Assembly: GCA_016932075.1 (NCBI GenBank)
Contig: JAFGDP010000023.1
Coordinates: 1-64,000 of the forward strand
Direction: 5' to 3'
Origin: Chitinispirillaceae bacterium
GTDB lineage: Bacteria; Fibrobacterota; Chitinivibrionia; Chitinivibrionales; Chitinispirillaceae
DNA: 64,000 nt
Made by a program: the position numbers and the translations under genes. Below, in pieces: positions 44,876 to 53,535 of the stretch. The notes under the pieces are model-generated. The model was not told the origin of the DNA and ran no database searches. It was given only the letters and a program-made list of their open reading frames with translations. Each line of letters opens with the position of its first letter. The first letter of the stretch is position 1.

Positions 44876-45999
44876 AAGGGCCTGTCGCTCTCCTCGCCGT
44901 GGAGGATTTCGCGATACAGCTCAATCAGTCGTTGTGACAACGCATGAAAACTGTTCTCGCGGCAATATTCCTTGACCTTCGTCAGCATCGGCGCATAGTG
45001 GTCCGGCCGGCCGGCAAGGTCGGCGATCGCATCGGCAAGCCGTTCAGGGTCTGCCGGCACCAGGAGCAGGACACCGTTGCGGCTCGCGAGCTCATCGGTA
45101 AGCGGAAGGGGCGTTGCGATGACTGGACGCTGTGCCGCCAAACAAGCCGCAATACTCCCGGACGAGCTGCGTGCCGAGAAAAATGCGCAGACCATGTCCG
45201 TATCCCTGAGACGCGAACGGAGGTCAATATCGGACACCCAGCCGGTAATAGTAAACCGGTCTTTCCATCCTCGTTTATGTATTTCAGAGACAATATCCCG
45301 CAGGAGAAGCTCGTCCTGTTCCCGCCGGACACCGCCGATCCAGGTAAAATGCCACGGCAGGGAGAGGCGTTCGAGCGTCGCGAAAAGAAGGCGGTAGTCA
45401 AAATGAGCGTTGATAAAGCCCGACGCGGCAAGACGAAGCGGTCGTCCTGTCGCCCTTGACAAAACCCCTGTTGCCTCAGGATCTTCCACAACCGGGTAGG
45501 GAAGAATTGCAACGGCATTCTCGTCGCACCCCTGCCTTACCAGTATACCGCGCTGGAATTGGTGATGTACCAGGACCCGCCTCGCATGGAATGTCCTGGC
45601 GGCATGTCTTCGATACGCGGTCTGCAGCGGATGGCGGCGGTCGTACAGCAGTCGCCGCAGCGCGGCCACCGGGTTTGTTCCCTTTATCGATTCCCGCGGA
45701 TAGACATCCGGGAATGATTCGTAGACCTCGTGCAGGCTGACGACGATCGGGACGCAAACACTCCGGCACAGCGCGGAAAAGAAATCGCGCCGTCCCCGGG
45801 CAACGTATGACGGTTCGTATTGAATATGTACAAGGTCGCACGAGTTGCATTGTGTTACAAATGAAGCGCGATCGCGGGGATATAGGCCAGGATCGAGGCA
45901 AACGACCTCCGCACCGCGCCTGAGCGCTGCAACATAGTCTCGTGAATAAACAGCGATGCCGCATCGCTCCTTGCGGGGAAAAATCCAGGCGATCTTCAT
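44872..45999 (-). CDS. Family 4 glycosyltransferase
   Basis: GT-B enzyme, 375 aa. The N-terminal half reads MKIAWIFPRKERCGIAVYSRDY and VHIQYEPSY; the C-terminal half carries WIGGVRREQDELLL, the donor loop TGWVSD and a relaxed FFSARSSSGSIAACLAAQRPVIA in place of the usual E-x7-E. That substitution makes the active site atypical. Third sugar-transfer gene from the regulator-side end of the operon... counting from the exporter it follows a GT2. Overlaps both neighbours by four bases. Confidence 0.88.
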   Translation of the reverse strand: MKIAWIFPRKERCGIAVYSRDYVAALRRGAEVVCLDPGLYPRDRASFVTQCNSCDLVHIQYEPSYVARGRRDFFSALCRSVCVPIVVSLHEVYESFPDVYPRESIKGTNPVAALRRLLYDRRHPLQTAYRRHAARTFHARRVLVHHQFQRGILVRQGCDENAVAILPYPVVEDPEATGVLSRATGRPLRLAASGFINAHFDYRLLFATLERLSLPWHFTWIGGVRREQDELLLRDIVSEIHKRGWKDRFTITGWVSDIDLRSRLRDTDMVCAFFSARSSSGSIAACLAAQRPVIATPLPLTDELASRNGVLLLVPADPERLADAIADLAGRPDHYAPMLTKVKEYCRENSFHALSQRLIELYREILHGEESDRPL

Positions 46000-46943
46000 A
46001 TCGTCTCCGCTTGAGCGACCGCACGAAAAACGGCCTTTTTATCGATGCGAAACCGCGTTTTTCTATCGGCGCATCGTGCCCCTGCATATCGCGCTATCCC
46101 GGCAATCGCCCCGCCGATGCCGGCAAGAACCGCAACAGGATCATGGCGGACCGTTTTCAGTCGTGTTCCCGGTGCGCGTGAAAGGTACTCCAAGCGGTGT
46201 TTCCAGAACCTGAGCCATGAACAATAATGCCTGGGTTGCGCGAACCGGGCGGCGAAATACGCGGTGTTGGCGAATTGATGGTAGAGATACCGGTACTTCC
46301 TTTCCTGACGGCAACCGCCATCTGGTATGCGCAGATGTTTGACTTTTGCTTCCGCGCAGTAGCGGAGAGTGCTCCCCGCGGCAATAATCCGCAGGCAGCA
46401 GTCGATTTCCTCCCAGAGCGCGTTGGATCGGTACCGCTCGTCAAAGCCCCCGATGGAGAGCAGTTTCGCTCTGCGAAACGACATGTTCGCGCCCATGACG
46501 CTGACGGTCGGTCCGCTGTGATGCAGCGAGAAGTTCTGTACGCAATTTCCCGTGGAAAGGTCGATGAATGAGGGACGTTGCTGCCGGGAATCGAAAAGGG
46601 GATCGTCTACAAAGCCTGCGACACCGGCGACGGCATCATCCGCATAGCATGAGCGGTGCGCACCGATGAGGCCGGATTGCGGTTCGATATCGTCGTCAAG
46701 GAAAAGGACGATGCCCGCCGTTGCTGTCCGTATACCGGCATTTCGGGCTACGGGAAGATTGGGCCTTGGCAATCGAAGCATGGATACGGCGGACGGAACA
46801 TCGTGCAAGGAGACTTCCGGACCCTGGCTGACAACGATGATCCTGTCCTGAGGGCCGCATTGTGAAAGAAGCGCTGTAACGAGTGGACGAATCCGATTTG
46901 GGCGGTTGTATGTGGGAATGACGATGTCCACGGAATACATCAT
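45996..46943 (-). CDS. Family 2 glycosyltransferase
   Basis: GT-A enzyme, 315 aa. VDIVIPTYNRPNRIRPLVTAL at the start, LDDDIEP as the acidic metal motif (about residues 82-88), MGANMSFRRA and GGFDERYRSNALWEEIDCCL as the acceptor region. No clear membrane span except a weak hydrophobic stretch near 260-280. First of four glycosyltransferases after the methyltransferase gene, which it overlaps by four bases. Confidence 0.92.
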   Translation of the reverse strand: MMYSVDIVIPTYNRPNRIRPLVTALLSQCGPQDRIIVVSQGPEVSLHDVPSAVSMLRLPRPNLPVARNAGIRTATAGIVLFLDDDIEPQSGLIGAHRSCYADDAVAGVAGFVDDPLFDSRQQRPSFIDLSTGNCVQNFSLHHSGPTVSVMGANMSFRRAKLLSIGGFDERYRSNALWEEIDCCLRIIAAGSTLRYCAEAKVKHLRIPDGGCRQERKYRYLYHQFANTAYFAARFAQPRHYCSWLRFWKHRLEYLSRAPGTRLKTVRHDPVAVLAGIGGAIAGIARYAGARCADRKTRFRIDKKAVFRAVAQAETI

Positions 46944-47842
46944 GCGTTCCCCCCTGAGATCCCGTGTTTTTCCTTTTTATCAGGGAACGGTTTCCGGAGC
47001 TGCATGAACACGGATCCGCCGCCTTCAAGCCCCAGCGCCACCTCGATATGGTTGAGCGTGCTGTTCAGGAGCCGCAGAACCACTCCGGCAAGGGGCGCTT
47101 TTTTGATAACAGCGAACAGGGCGGTCACGCGTGCAAGCCATCGTCTGCCTGCAGCCCTGAAGGCGAGACGGTATTTTTCCGGGTATCCGGTGAGCCAACC
47201 GGTGATCCCGGCCGGGCTCCAGATTCGGTCGATATGAAACCGGTTCATCACAATCGATTGCAGAGAAGCACGGGGCGGCAGCGAAACATGGCCATCATGC
47301 CGTGCAAGCAGGTCGTAGCCAAGGCGCTTCTCAAGCATGCGGTCAGGCCACCGGTGGCGGTAATCGCCGCATTCACTGTGCAGAAACAGACGAGCCCCGT
47401 CCGCGGCCACGCGGAACATTTCATCGAGCGCCGCTTTCGCATCGCCGACATGGCCGAGCATATCGACAGAATAGACGGCGGCTGCACGTTCGTGTTTGAG
47501 CGGCAGCTTCGTTGCATCGGCGCATACGCGCATGACCTTCCCCCGGCGCAATGGGCCGATCCGCCGCAGCGCTTCGAAGGAAAGATCGACGGCAACAAGC
47601 GGACATGCCTTTCGCATCGAGAACCATTGCGCATACGCACCCTGTCCGGCGCCGATATCCATGACCAGCGCACCGTGGGGCGTTGCGCGCGCAAGCGCAT
47701 CGACACCGCAGCGCTTATAGGAGATATAGCATGCCAGGAAGCGAAACGGCCCCCGCATCAGACCGGGAGCACGTGTCCGCCACTCGCCGCTTCTGTGTTT
47801 ATCGTCTGAAAATGCGCGATGGTCGGTAATCCCTTCCGCCAT
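46940..47842 (-). CDS. SAM-dependent methyltransferase of the polysaccharide operon
   Basis: Class I methyltransferase, about 300 aa. Motif I is LVMDIGAGQGAYA (residues about 60-72), then acidic LVAVD, the post-motif AAAVYSVDMLGHV and EMFRVAADGARLFLHSE as in methyltransferase domain 11. It may methylate a sugar or a lipid-linked intermediate. The start is ATG 47842; a TTG at 47857 would overlap the autokinase stop. Its position between the autokinase and the glycosyltransferases supports a polysaccharide role. Confidence 0.88.
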   Translation of the reverse strand: MAEGITDHRAFSDDKHRSGEWRTRAPGLMRGPFRFLACYISYKRCGVDALARATPHGALVMDIGAGQGAYAQWFSMRKACPLVAVDLSFEALRRIGPLRRGKVMRVCADATKLPLKHERAAAVYSVDMLGHVGDAKAALDEMFRVAADGARLFLHSECGDYRHRWPDRMLEKRLGYDLLARHDGHVSLPPRASLQSIVMNRFHIDRIWSPAGITGWLTGYPEKYRLAFRAAGRRWLARVTALFAVIKKAPLAGVVLRLLNSTLNHIEVALGLEGGGSVFMQLRKPFPDKKEKHGISGGNA

Positions 47843-47853
47843 GGGAGGTTCCG

Positions 47854-50022
47854 TCAACTCTTTTTTGATTTGTAATAGTGATAGTAGTATTTGTAATAGC
47901 CGTATGAGGAGTACCGGTGCGTGAGGTCGATATCGTTAAATACGGTTCCCAGAATACGAATCCCGATTTTTCTGAGGGAATTCAATGCCCAGAGCGCCAT
48001 CTCGCGGTCAGTATGGTGCGATTTGATGACGAGGAGCAGACCGTCCATTTTGGTGCCTAAAAGCGTTGAATCGGTGACCGCCACAACCGGAGGCGTATCA
48101 AAAAAGACCACATCGTAGTTGGTCCGGAAAAAGTCGATCATTCGTTCCATCTTATAGGAGCCCAACAGTTCGGCCGGATTCGGCGTGAAAATCCCGGCCG
48201 GTATCAGGAACAGGTTTTGTTTTGGCGTTTTCCTTATGATATGCTCGAAGTCCGGCTGCTCACCCATGAAAAGATCGCTGAATCCCGGTTCCCGCTTTTC
48301 TCCAAAGATATGATGCAGCACCGGCCTGCGCAAGTCTGTGTCGATGAGAAGGGTTCTCTTTCCCATTTGCGCGTATGCCATGGCCAGATTGGATATGGTA
48401 AGCGATTTCCCTTCGCCAGGCCCGGAGGAGGTGATGAGGATGGTCTGGAGCGCCTTGTCCGGACTCACAAACGTAAGATTGGTGCGCAGCGACCGGTACG
48501 ACTCGGTGATGACCGAATCGTCGCCCTCAAAACTGAAGAGCTGGTGCGGGTCGTTGGTGGCCGGCACCCCTCCTTTCCGCTGCTTCCTCTTTCCACGATT
48601 GCCGCCGTTTTTGCGCACAATGTGCGGAATCGTACCGAGCACCGGAAGCCCCAGGTGTTTTTCGATATCATCGGTGGATTTGAGAGAGGTATCGTTGAAT
48701 TCGATGAAAAAAGCCAGGCCGAGACCAAGCCCTAGCCCGATAAGTATTCCCAGAATGTAAAATCTGTTTTCATTCTTTGGTATAGGACTGCTCGGCAGGG
48801 TGGCGATATCCACCACATGCACCCCCGCACCCCTGGACGCGCTCCTGATACGCTCCTCCTCTGCTTTTTCAAGAAGGATATTATAGGTATTTTCATACAC
48901 TTCCTTGGATCGCTTGAGCCGCAGCAGTTCGAGAGACTGACTAAGAATGTCAGGATTACCCTTCTTATAAGAGGCGATTGCTTTGCGGTAGGATTCCAGT
49001 CGCTGTTTGAAGAGCTCCAAATCCCCCTCCTTGGTAATAACCGACTTGCGCAGTTCCTGCCACTGCCGCAGCGTCGAGGGGTCCACTGTTTTTGCCGGTG
49101 CGGAAGCCTTCTTATATTGAAGAAGCTGGTTTTCGATCTCCTGTATTTCGCGATCGATGGTCGATACCCCCGAAAACCGTATCCCCATGCCCTCAAGCCG
49201 CATATGCTCCTTCTCAAGTTCCCTGAGTTTGCTGCGCAGCCGCAGATACTCGGGTGATTGGCGGGATGAGGCCGGGGCGATCTTGTTTTCAAGCAATACA
49301 AGCTGCTTTTTTTCCGCATCAAGATCCGCCTCCTTCACACCGAGCTGCGCAAGATTCGTGCTATAAGCCTCCTGCAGGGTTTTGAGCTCCGGGGTTGTCC
49401 CTTCCTGCACATGACCGGTCTTCTCGCTGTACCGGCGGTATTCCTGTTCAGCCGTTTCAAGGTTTTTTCTTATCACCTGCAGCTGGTTCTGAATTTCAGT
49501 CATGGCGCGCCGCGATTCCTCGCTTGACACTTCCTGGCAGCGACGGCGGAAGATTTCCGTGCCGATTGAAGCCATGAGATAGGCAAGCTCCCTGCTATTG
49601 CTGCGCGCATGAAACTGGAAGAACGAGGTGAAACTTGTTTTTCGCATACCGACCGACGACTGGAGATAGCCCAGCGCGTCGTCGCGGGTGAAACGAGGAA
49701 AAGCCGATTTGAACACGTCTAGGCCAATACTGTCAAGAACCATTTCCGCAAACGATCGGCTGTTGAGGATGCCCTCATAAAACGAAAGCGACACTCCGCT
49801 GCCTGGAGCAATCATCTGAGTAAGAGCGCTGTTCTTTTCCTCAATGACCATGGTTGAATAGGATTCGTAATTATCCTCAAGACGGTAAACGTAAAAAACG
49901 GTCGAAACCATCACGGATAAAAAGGTAACGGCGAGAAGCCAGCGCCGGCGCGCGATAATGGTCAGATAATCCTTTATCGTCGCTCCCCCGAGTGGCTTCT
50001 GAAGGGATTTGGTGGTAGCCAT
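47854..50022 (-). CDS. Polysaccharide co-polymerase / tyrosine autokinase (Wzc-like)
   Basis: Controls chain length and export of exopolysaccharide. N-terminal Wzz domain with spans near residues 33-53 and 425-446 (ILGILIGLGLGLGLAFFIEF), a large periplasmic coiled-coil region (about 60-420), and a cytoplasmic BY-kinase with Walker A GPGEGKS (534-540), Walker A' LLIDTDLRRP and Walker B VVFFDTPPV. The C-terminus is a dense tyrosine cluster: nine Tyr within residues 704-717. That cluster is the autophosphorylation site expected for the family. It begins just after the OPX gene stop. Confidence 0.95.
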   Translation of the reverse strand: MATTKSLQKPLGGATIKDYLTIIARRRWLLAVTFLSVMVSTVFYVYRLEDNYESYSTMVIEEKNSALTQMIAPGSGVSLSFYEGILNSRSFAEMVLDSIGLDVFKSAFPRFTRDDALGYLQSSVGMRKTSFTSFFQFHARSNSRELAYLMASIGTEIFRRRCQEVSSEESRRAMTEIQNQLQVIRKNLETAEQEYRRYSEKTGHVQEGTTPELKTLQEAYSTNLAQLGVKEADLDAEKKQLVLLENKIAPASSRQSPEYLRLRSKLRELEKEHMRLEGMGIRFSGVSTIDREIQEIENQLLQYKKASAPAKTVDPSTLRQWQELRKSVITKEGDLELFKQRLESYRKAIASYKKGNPDILSQSLELLRLKRSKEVYENTYNILLEKAEEERIRSASRGAGVHVVDIATLPSSPIPKNENRFYILGILIGLGLGLGLAFFIEFNDTSLKSTDDIEKHLGLPVLGTIPHIVRKNGGNRGKRKQRKGGVPATNDPHQLFSFEGDDSVITESYRSLRTNLTFVSPDKALQTILITSSGPGEGKSLTISNLAMAYAQMGKRTLLIDTDLRRPVLHHIFGEKREPGFSDLFMGEQPDFEHIIRKTPKQNLFLIPAGIFTPNPAELLGSYKMERMIDFFRTNYDVVFFDTPPVVAVTDSTLLGTKMDGLLLVIKSHHTDREMALWALNSLRKIGIRILGTVFNDIDLTHRYSSYGYYKYYYHYYKSKKS

Positions 50023-50023
50023 G

Positions 50024-50941
50024 TTATTTAAACACTCCTGCGAATGCCTGGATCGTCACGATCACCAGCAGCGTATTGTTGAGAAGCGTCAGGATCGTTT
50101 TACCGTCAAACCACTTCGTATACACGATGATAATGTCACCCTCCCCGACCAACGGGATCTCGTCCATTTTACCCTTGTCAATATATGACTGTACATTAAG
50201 GACCTCTTCGGTGGTCTTGCCCCGGTATTGAGACAGCTTTCGCACACGCGACAGGTCCGCTTTTTCAGCCGGCCCACCGGCAAGGTAGATCATTTCGAAC
50301 ACGCTTGTCTTTCCTTCAAGGGAAAAAAGCCCGGGCCGTGCGACGGCGCCGATCACCTTGACTTTCCTGGTTTTCGGCAGTGCCGGCACAATCACGACAT
50401 CACCGGCATGAACCTCGGGAAGCTTTTCAAGCTCTGCATCAATAAAGAACCGCTTGAGGTTCGAAACTTCGACGGGAGGCTTCCGGTTTTTATGCAGTAT
50501 CTTGACATTTTCCAAATCCGCGGTCTCGTCGAGTGTTCCGCCGGCGCCCTGGAGGATCTCCTGGACCGTTGCACCTTCGTACACCACCACCGGCCCTGGT
50601 TTCGCCACCTGACCCAGAACCGTAACGCTGATCTCGGGTTTCTGCACGATACCGATGAGAACCAGCGGATTATCGATATTGCGGGCCAGACGCAGCGTCA
50701 GATCGTTCATGAGCTCCGACGTGGTGATGTTGGAAATGACCACATCGGCCAAAAGCGGGTAATCAATGGTCCCGTTTTCGTTGACCGTAAAACGCCCGGA
50801 GAATTCAGGATGCGCAACCACCTGAATGTCAAGCACGTTGCCGGTTTTAATCACGGCGGCGGCAGCCAAAGCCGTCATAACACCAACCATGGCAACACCA
50901 CAAAGAAAGACGGAGTTCAACCTTCGATGTCCCATTGGCAT
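50024..50941 (-). CDS. Polysaccharide export protein (OPX/Wza-like)
   Basis: Periplasmic and outer-membrane-directed exporter. Signal peptide of about 28 residues without a clear lipobox, then a poly-export domain (IKTGNVLDIQVVAHPEFSG, TVNENGTIDYPLLADV), two SLBB domains (EISVTVLGQVAKPGPVVVYEG and KVKVIGAVARPGLFSLEGKT), and a C-terminal hydrophobic stretch (about 282-302, TILTLLNNTLLVIVTIQAFAG) that would be a membrane helix. The lack of a lipobox Cys means it is not a classical Wza lipoprotein. It starts 63 bp after the TonB-like gene ends, on the same strand. Confidence 0.93.
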   Translation of the reverse strand: MPMGHRRLNSVFLCGVAMVGVMTALAAAAVIKTGNVLDIQVVAHPEFSGRFTVNENGTIDYPLLADVVISNITTSELMNDLTLRLARNIDNPLVLIGIVQKPEISVTVLGQVAKPGPVVVYEGATVQEILQGAGGTLDETADLENVKILHKNRKPPVEVSNLKRFFIDAELEKLPEVHAGDVVIVPALPKTRKVKVIGAVARPGLFSLEGKTSVFEMIYLAGGPAEKADLSRVRKLSQYRGKTTEEVLNVQSYIDKGKMDEIPLVGEGDIIIVYTKWFDGKTILTLLNNTLLVIVTIQAFAGVFK

Positions 50942-51004
50942 CTTCTTTTCTAAGCCCCACCTCTCCGCCCCGCCCCTGCGGCCGGCCGAGAGGTAGAGGC
51001 AAGG
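50942..51004. other. Short linker between the motor and exopolysaccharide gene groups
   Basis: 63 bp, very GC-rich, including the palindrome GGCCGGCC. No promoter or terminator is evident, so one transcript could cover both groups. Confidence 0.4.
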
Positions 51005-52069
51005 TCACGTTGCCGGCATAAAAACAAATGGATACGTCACCGTCACATCACCCTCAGAGATTGATTCAAACCGCCACATCCGTATCTTACGCTTAATTTC
51101 ACTCTCGAGATCACTGCTGCCGGTCGTATTCTCAAGAATGGTAATCGCCGTAACGGCCCCGGACGCGGCGATGGTGAACCGCACGGTAACCTTTCCCGCA
51201 AGAGACGGATCACGCTTCAGGTATTTTTCATAGCTCATGCGGATACTGGTCTTGTGCGACGCGACCACCGCATTGATCGCCATATTATCGCGTTTCGCAT
51301 TCGATGATGCTGCACCGTCAATCGATTCGGGCTTCTGAATAACGAACTGCCCGCGTTTCTCCAGATCAACCGACTTTGCCGAACCTATGCTTGCGACAAG
51401 ATCGTCGATCTCTTCCTTGTGCTGTATGGCAACATCCTTGCTTTTCACGAGTTTCTTCTGAAGCACCTCGACGTTGCTGACCTGTTTGAGGCCGGACATC
51501 TTGGCCAGTGCTTCATCGAGGCTTCCTCCCGACTCCGAGCGTGTTCCCATGGCTCCAAGCACGTCAACCACGGACGGTCCTTTTGCGGTCGCACCCACCC
51601 CGGTCAGCATGCCCAGAACGCCGACCGTACGCATCTTCTGTTCCACCCGGGCCGCCCGTTTCGCCACCGCTTTTCTGGCGCGTTCGCGTTCCGCAGCAGT
51701 AACCTTCGGAGCCTTTTCCCCCGGTATTTGCCGGTCTTTTTTCTCTTCTTTCTTCGGTATCTCTTTTTTCGCGGAGGAGGTTTCTTGTTGCACTGCCTTG
51801 GCCGGTGTTTTTGGAATCGGTTTTTCTATAATAAGCCTCGCAAACCGCTCCGGGACCATCTCGATGTCAACAATGCTCGTCGGCGGCACCTTGATCTGAT
51901 AAATGTACACCACAATGCCGACGTGAAAAAGAAGTGAAAAGAGCATGATGAAAAAGAAGCGGGGATCAAGGGTCTGGAACATCGACCCCCGTACCTGGCG
52001 GACGATCGCGGGTGATAATGCCACGGTCATGCGGGCGCCGCTGAAATCGCCGCCGGTTCCGTACGTCAT
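51005..52069 (-). CDS. TonB-like protein with AgmX/PglI C-terminal domain
   Basis: Inner-membrane-anchored periplasmic protein that should transduce force from the TolQR-like motor. One N-terminal span (about residues 38-58, FFFIMLFSLLFHVGIVVYIYQI), a Lys/Glu/Pro-rich stretch (about 80-145), a Gly-rich middle (VLGMLTGVGATAKGPSVVDVLGAMG) of the kind seen in AgmX proteins, and a C-terminal TonB-like domain (about 265-354: SIRMSYEKYLKRDPSLAGKV then VTVRFTIAASGAVT, ILENTTGSSDLE, RMWRFES). This order and the C-terminal motif match the AgmX/PglI family. It overlaps the ExbD stop (TGATG). No TonB-dependent receptor is present in the window, which argues against simple nutrient import. Confidence 0.85.
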   Translation of the reverse strand: MTYGTGGDFSGARMTVALSPAIVRQVRGSMFQTLDPRFFFIMLFSLLFHVGIVVYIYQIKVPPTSIVDIEMVPERFARLIIEKPIPKTPAKAVQQETSSAKKEIPKKEEKKDRQIPGEKAPKVTAAERERARKAVAKRAARVEQKMRTVGVLGMLTGVGATAKGPSVVDVLGAMGTRSESGGSLDEALAKMSGLKQVSNVEVLQKKLVKSKDVAIQHKEEIDDLVASIGSAKSVDLEKRGQFVIQKPESIDGAASSNAKRDNMAINAVVASHKTSIRMSYEKYLKRDPSLAGKVTVRFTIAASGAVTAITILENTTGSSDLESEIKRKIRMWRFESISEGDVTVTYPFVFMPAT

Positions 52070-52587
52070 CACGTCCCTTCTTTCTGGCGCACGACGAGCG
52101 AAAAGTTGTTATATCCCTGCTGACCGCAGGTGTACATAATCTTTTTTAGCAGACGGAAGCGGATCCGCTTGTCCCCCTGAATAATGACATTGCCGCTGAA
52201 TTTCGTCTTGGAAGAATAGATACTGATCTTTTCCGTGGCGATACGCCGCCGCTCAAGCCAGTCATGAAGCCCGGCAATGACCAGTTCGTCGCTGGCAAGT
52301 GCAGCGGGTACATTGGCTACAATCTTATCTTCCGCGAGAACATGCTTGTTGTTCACCTTGATCGTGAGCATGAGTTCAGGCTTTTTCTTGGCGGTTGATT
52401 CCGGAATGATGAGTCCCTGGGTATCAGTAATAATTTGGTTTTCTACGCTGAAACTCTTCAGCATAAAGAAGCAGAGCACGGTCATGATGTCGATGAGCGA
52501 CGTGATCTGCGGCTTGACCGCCTTGAGCCTCCGTTCCCCGCGCGCCTTTTTCGGCCGAATCGACGATTTTGATGCCGGATAGCTCAT
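52069..52587 (-). CDS. ExbD/TolR-type protein (with conserved membrane Asp)
   Basis: Second of two ExbD/TolR-like motor subunits in this operon. A positively charged N-terminus is followed by the single span in which VKPQITSLIDIMTVLCFFML keeps the proton-carrying Asp (PLIDV-type position). The periplasmic domain is longer than usual, with a stretch at about 100-172 that includes FRLLKKIMYTCGQQGYNNFSLVV, the ExbD C-terminal beta-strand pattern. It starts at an ATGA overlap with the STAS gene and ends at the TonB-like gene start. Confidence 0.9.
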   Translation of the reverse strand: MSYPASKSSIRPKKARGERRLKAVKPQITSLIDIMTVLCFFMLKSFSVENQIITDTQGLIIPESTAKKKPELMLTIKVNNKHVLAEDKIVANVPAALASDELVIAGLHDWLERRRIATEKISIYSSKTKFSGNVIIQGDKRIRFRLLKKIMYTCGQQGYNNFSLVVRQKEGT

Positions 52588-52910
52588 AGCTCCTCGACGG
52601 AATTAACGATTCGGAATACACGGTCGAGATTGGTGTTGCGAAGCATGTTCAAAATGAATCCACGGGGCGAAACAAACACCAAATCGCGGTGTTCATTCTC
52701 GAGGAGGCGCCAGGAGTAGACAAATGCGCCCAGGCCATGGCTGTCGATAAACGTGGTACGGGAAAGATCCACCGCGATCGTTTGGCCTGTTGATTTTCTC
52801 ATCCGCTCGAGACGGACGGCGATCTTGCCGACCTGGTCTCCGGTCAGCTCCCCGATGATCTCCAGTACCTGAATTTTCCCGTGCTTCTTGACATGGATTT
52901 TGATGCTCAT
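52584..52910 (-). CDS. STAS-domain protein lacking the usual phosphorylatable Ser
   Basis: 108-aa stand-alone STAS protein (SpoIIAA-like anti-anti-sigma fold) inserted between two ExbD/TolR-like genes. Start ATG 52910 overlaps the upstream stop by four bases. The typical FIDSSGLG loop reads FIDSHGLGAFVYSW: the second Ser, phosphorylated in SpoIIAA, is a His here, so Ser phosphorylation at that position is not possible. There is no anti-sigma kinase gene in the window. Possible roles are a scaffold or sensor on the motor complex. Confidence 0.88.
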   Translation of the reverse strand: MSIKIHVKKHGKIQVLEIIGELTGDQVGKIAVRLERMRKSTGQTIAVDLSRTTFIDSHGLGAFVYSWRLLENEHRDLVFVSPRGFILNMLRNTNLDRVFRIVNSVEEL

Positions 52911-53455
52911 CCGATATCCCCCGAAAGACCGATGTCCGGAAACTGCGATTCCCTGCAAATATCCATGAATTTGATTATATCGTCGTACAGAACGTCCCCT
53001 TCAAACACCAGCACCACGCTTTTTTGCGACGGGTACTGGAACTTTATCGCCTTGAGCAGGGCCCGCAGCTGGGCGTACTGGTAGTCACCCTGTGCTTTTG
53101 CAATCATGTCAAGCTTTCGGCCGGTCCCCACGATCTGGAATCCGCTGCGGGTCACCACGATGGATATGTCAAGGTCCTTGGTCTCCTTGTCGTCGCCCGC
53201 CTCGCCCTGGTCGCTTGCCGGCGGGAGTGAAAACTCCACGACCGCTATCTGCGTGAAAATCGCCATGGAAACGAGAAACGGTATGAGGATCATGAAAAAA
53301 TTCATCATCGGCGTTATGTCAAGATCCGACAGCTCCACGGTCCGGCCCATCCCCTTGACGACCCTCTTTCCCACCGGATACGCCTTCTTCATCTGTTTGC
53401 TTCCGGGATCCGGTTCCCCTCCCGTTCTCCCGCCTACTATTCCATCCATCTCCAT
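52907..53455 (-). CDS. ExbD/TolR-type protein with Asn at the membrane Asp position
   Basis: First ExbD/TolR-like motor subunit. The single span reads LDITPMMNFFMILIPFLVSM; the position that is Asp in ExbD/TolR (PLIDV) is Asn in PMMNF. This residue carries the proton path, so the subunit may not conduct on its own. The periplasmic domain follows normally (LDISIVVTRSGFQIVG, FQYPSQKSVVLVFEGDVLYDDIIKFMDICRES). The N-terminus of about 30 residues is Gly/Lys rich. Strong ribosome site GGGGAG. Ends in an ATGA overlap with the STAS gene. Confidence 0.9.
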   Translation of the reverse strand: MEMDGIVGGRTGGEPDPGSKQMKKAYPVGKRVVKGMGRTVELSDLDITPMMNFFMILIPFLVSMAIFTQIAVVEFSLPPASDQGEAGDDKETKDLDISIVVTRSGFQIVGTGRKLDMIAKAQGDYQYAQLRALLKAIKFQYPSQKSVVLVFEGDVLYDDIIKFMDICRESQFPDIGLSGDIG

Positions 53456-53535
53456 ATCGCCGCTCCCCTTACGGTACGCAGATAATTATCCGCTTCCGGC
53501 ACCCTCTCCCCGGAGACCTCCCGGAGCGCCCCGCG

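Noticed and set aside
46964..47809. 281-codon forward ORF
   Set aside because: Antisense to the methyltransferase gene; no motifs.
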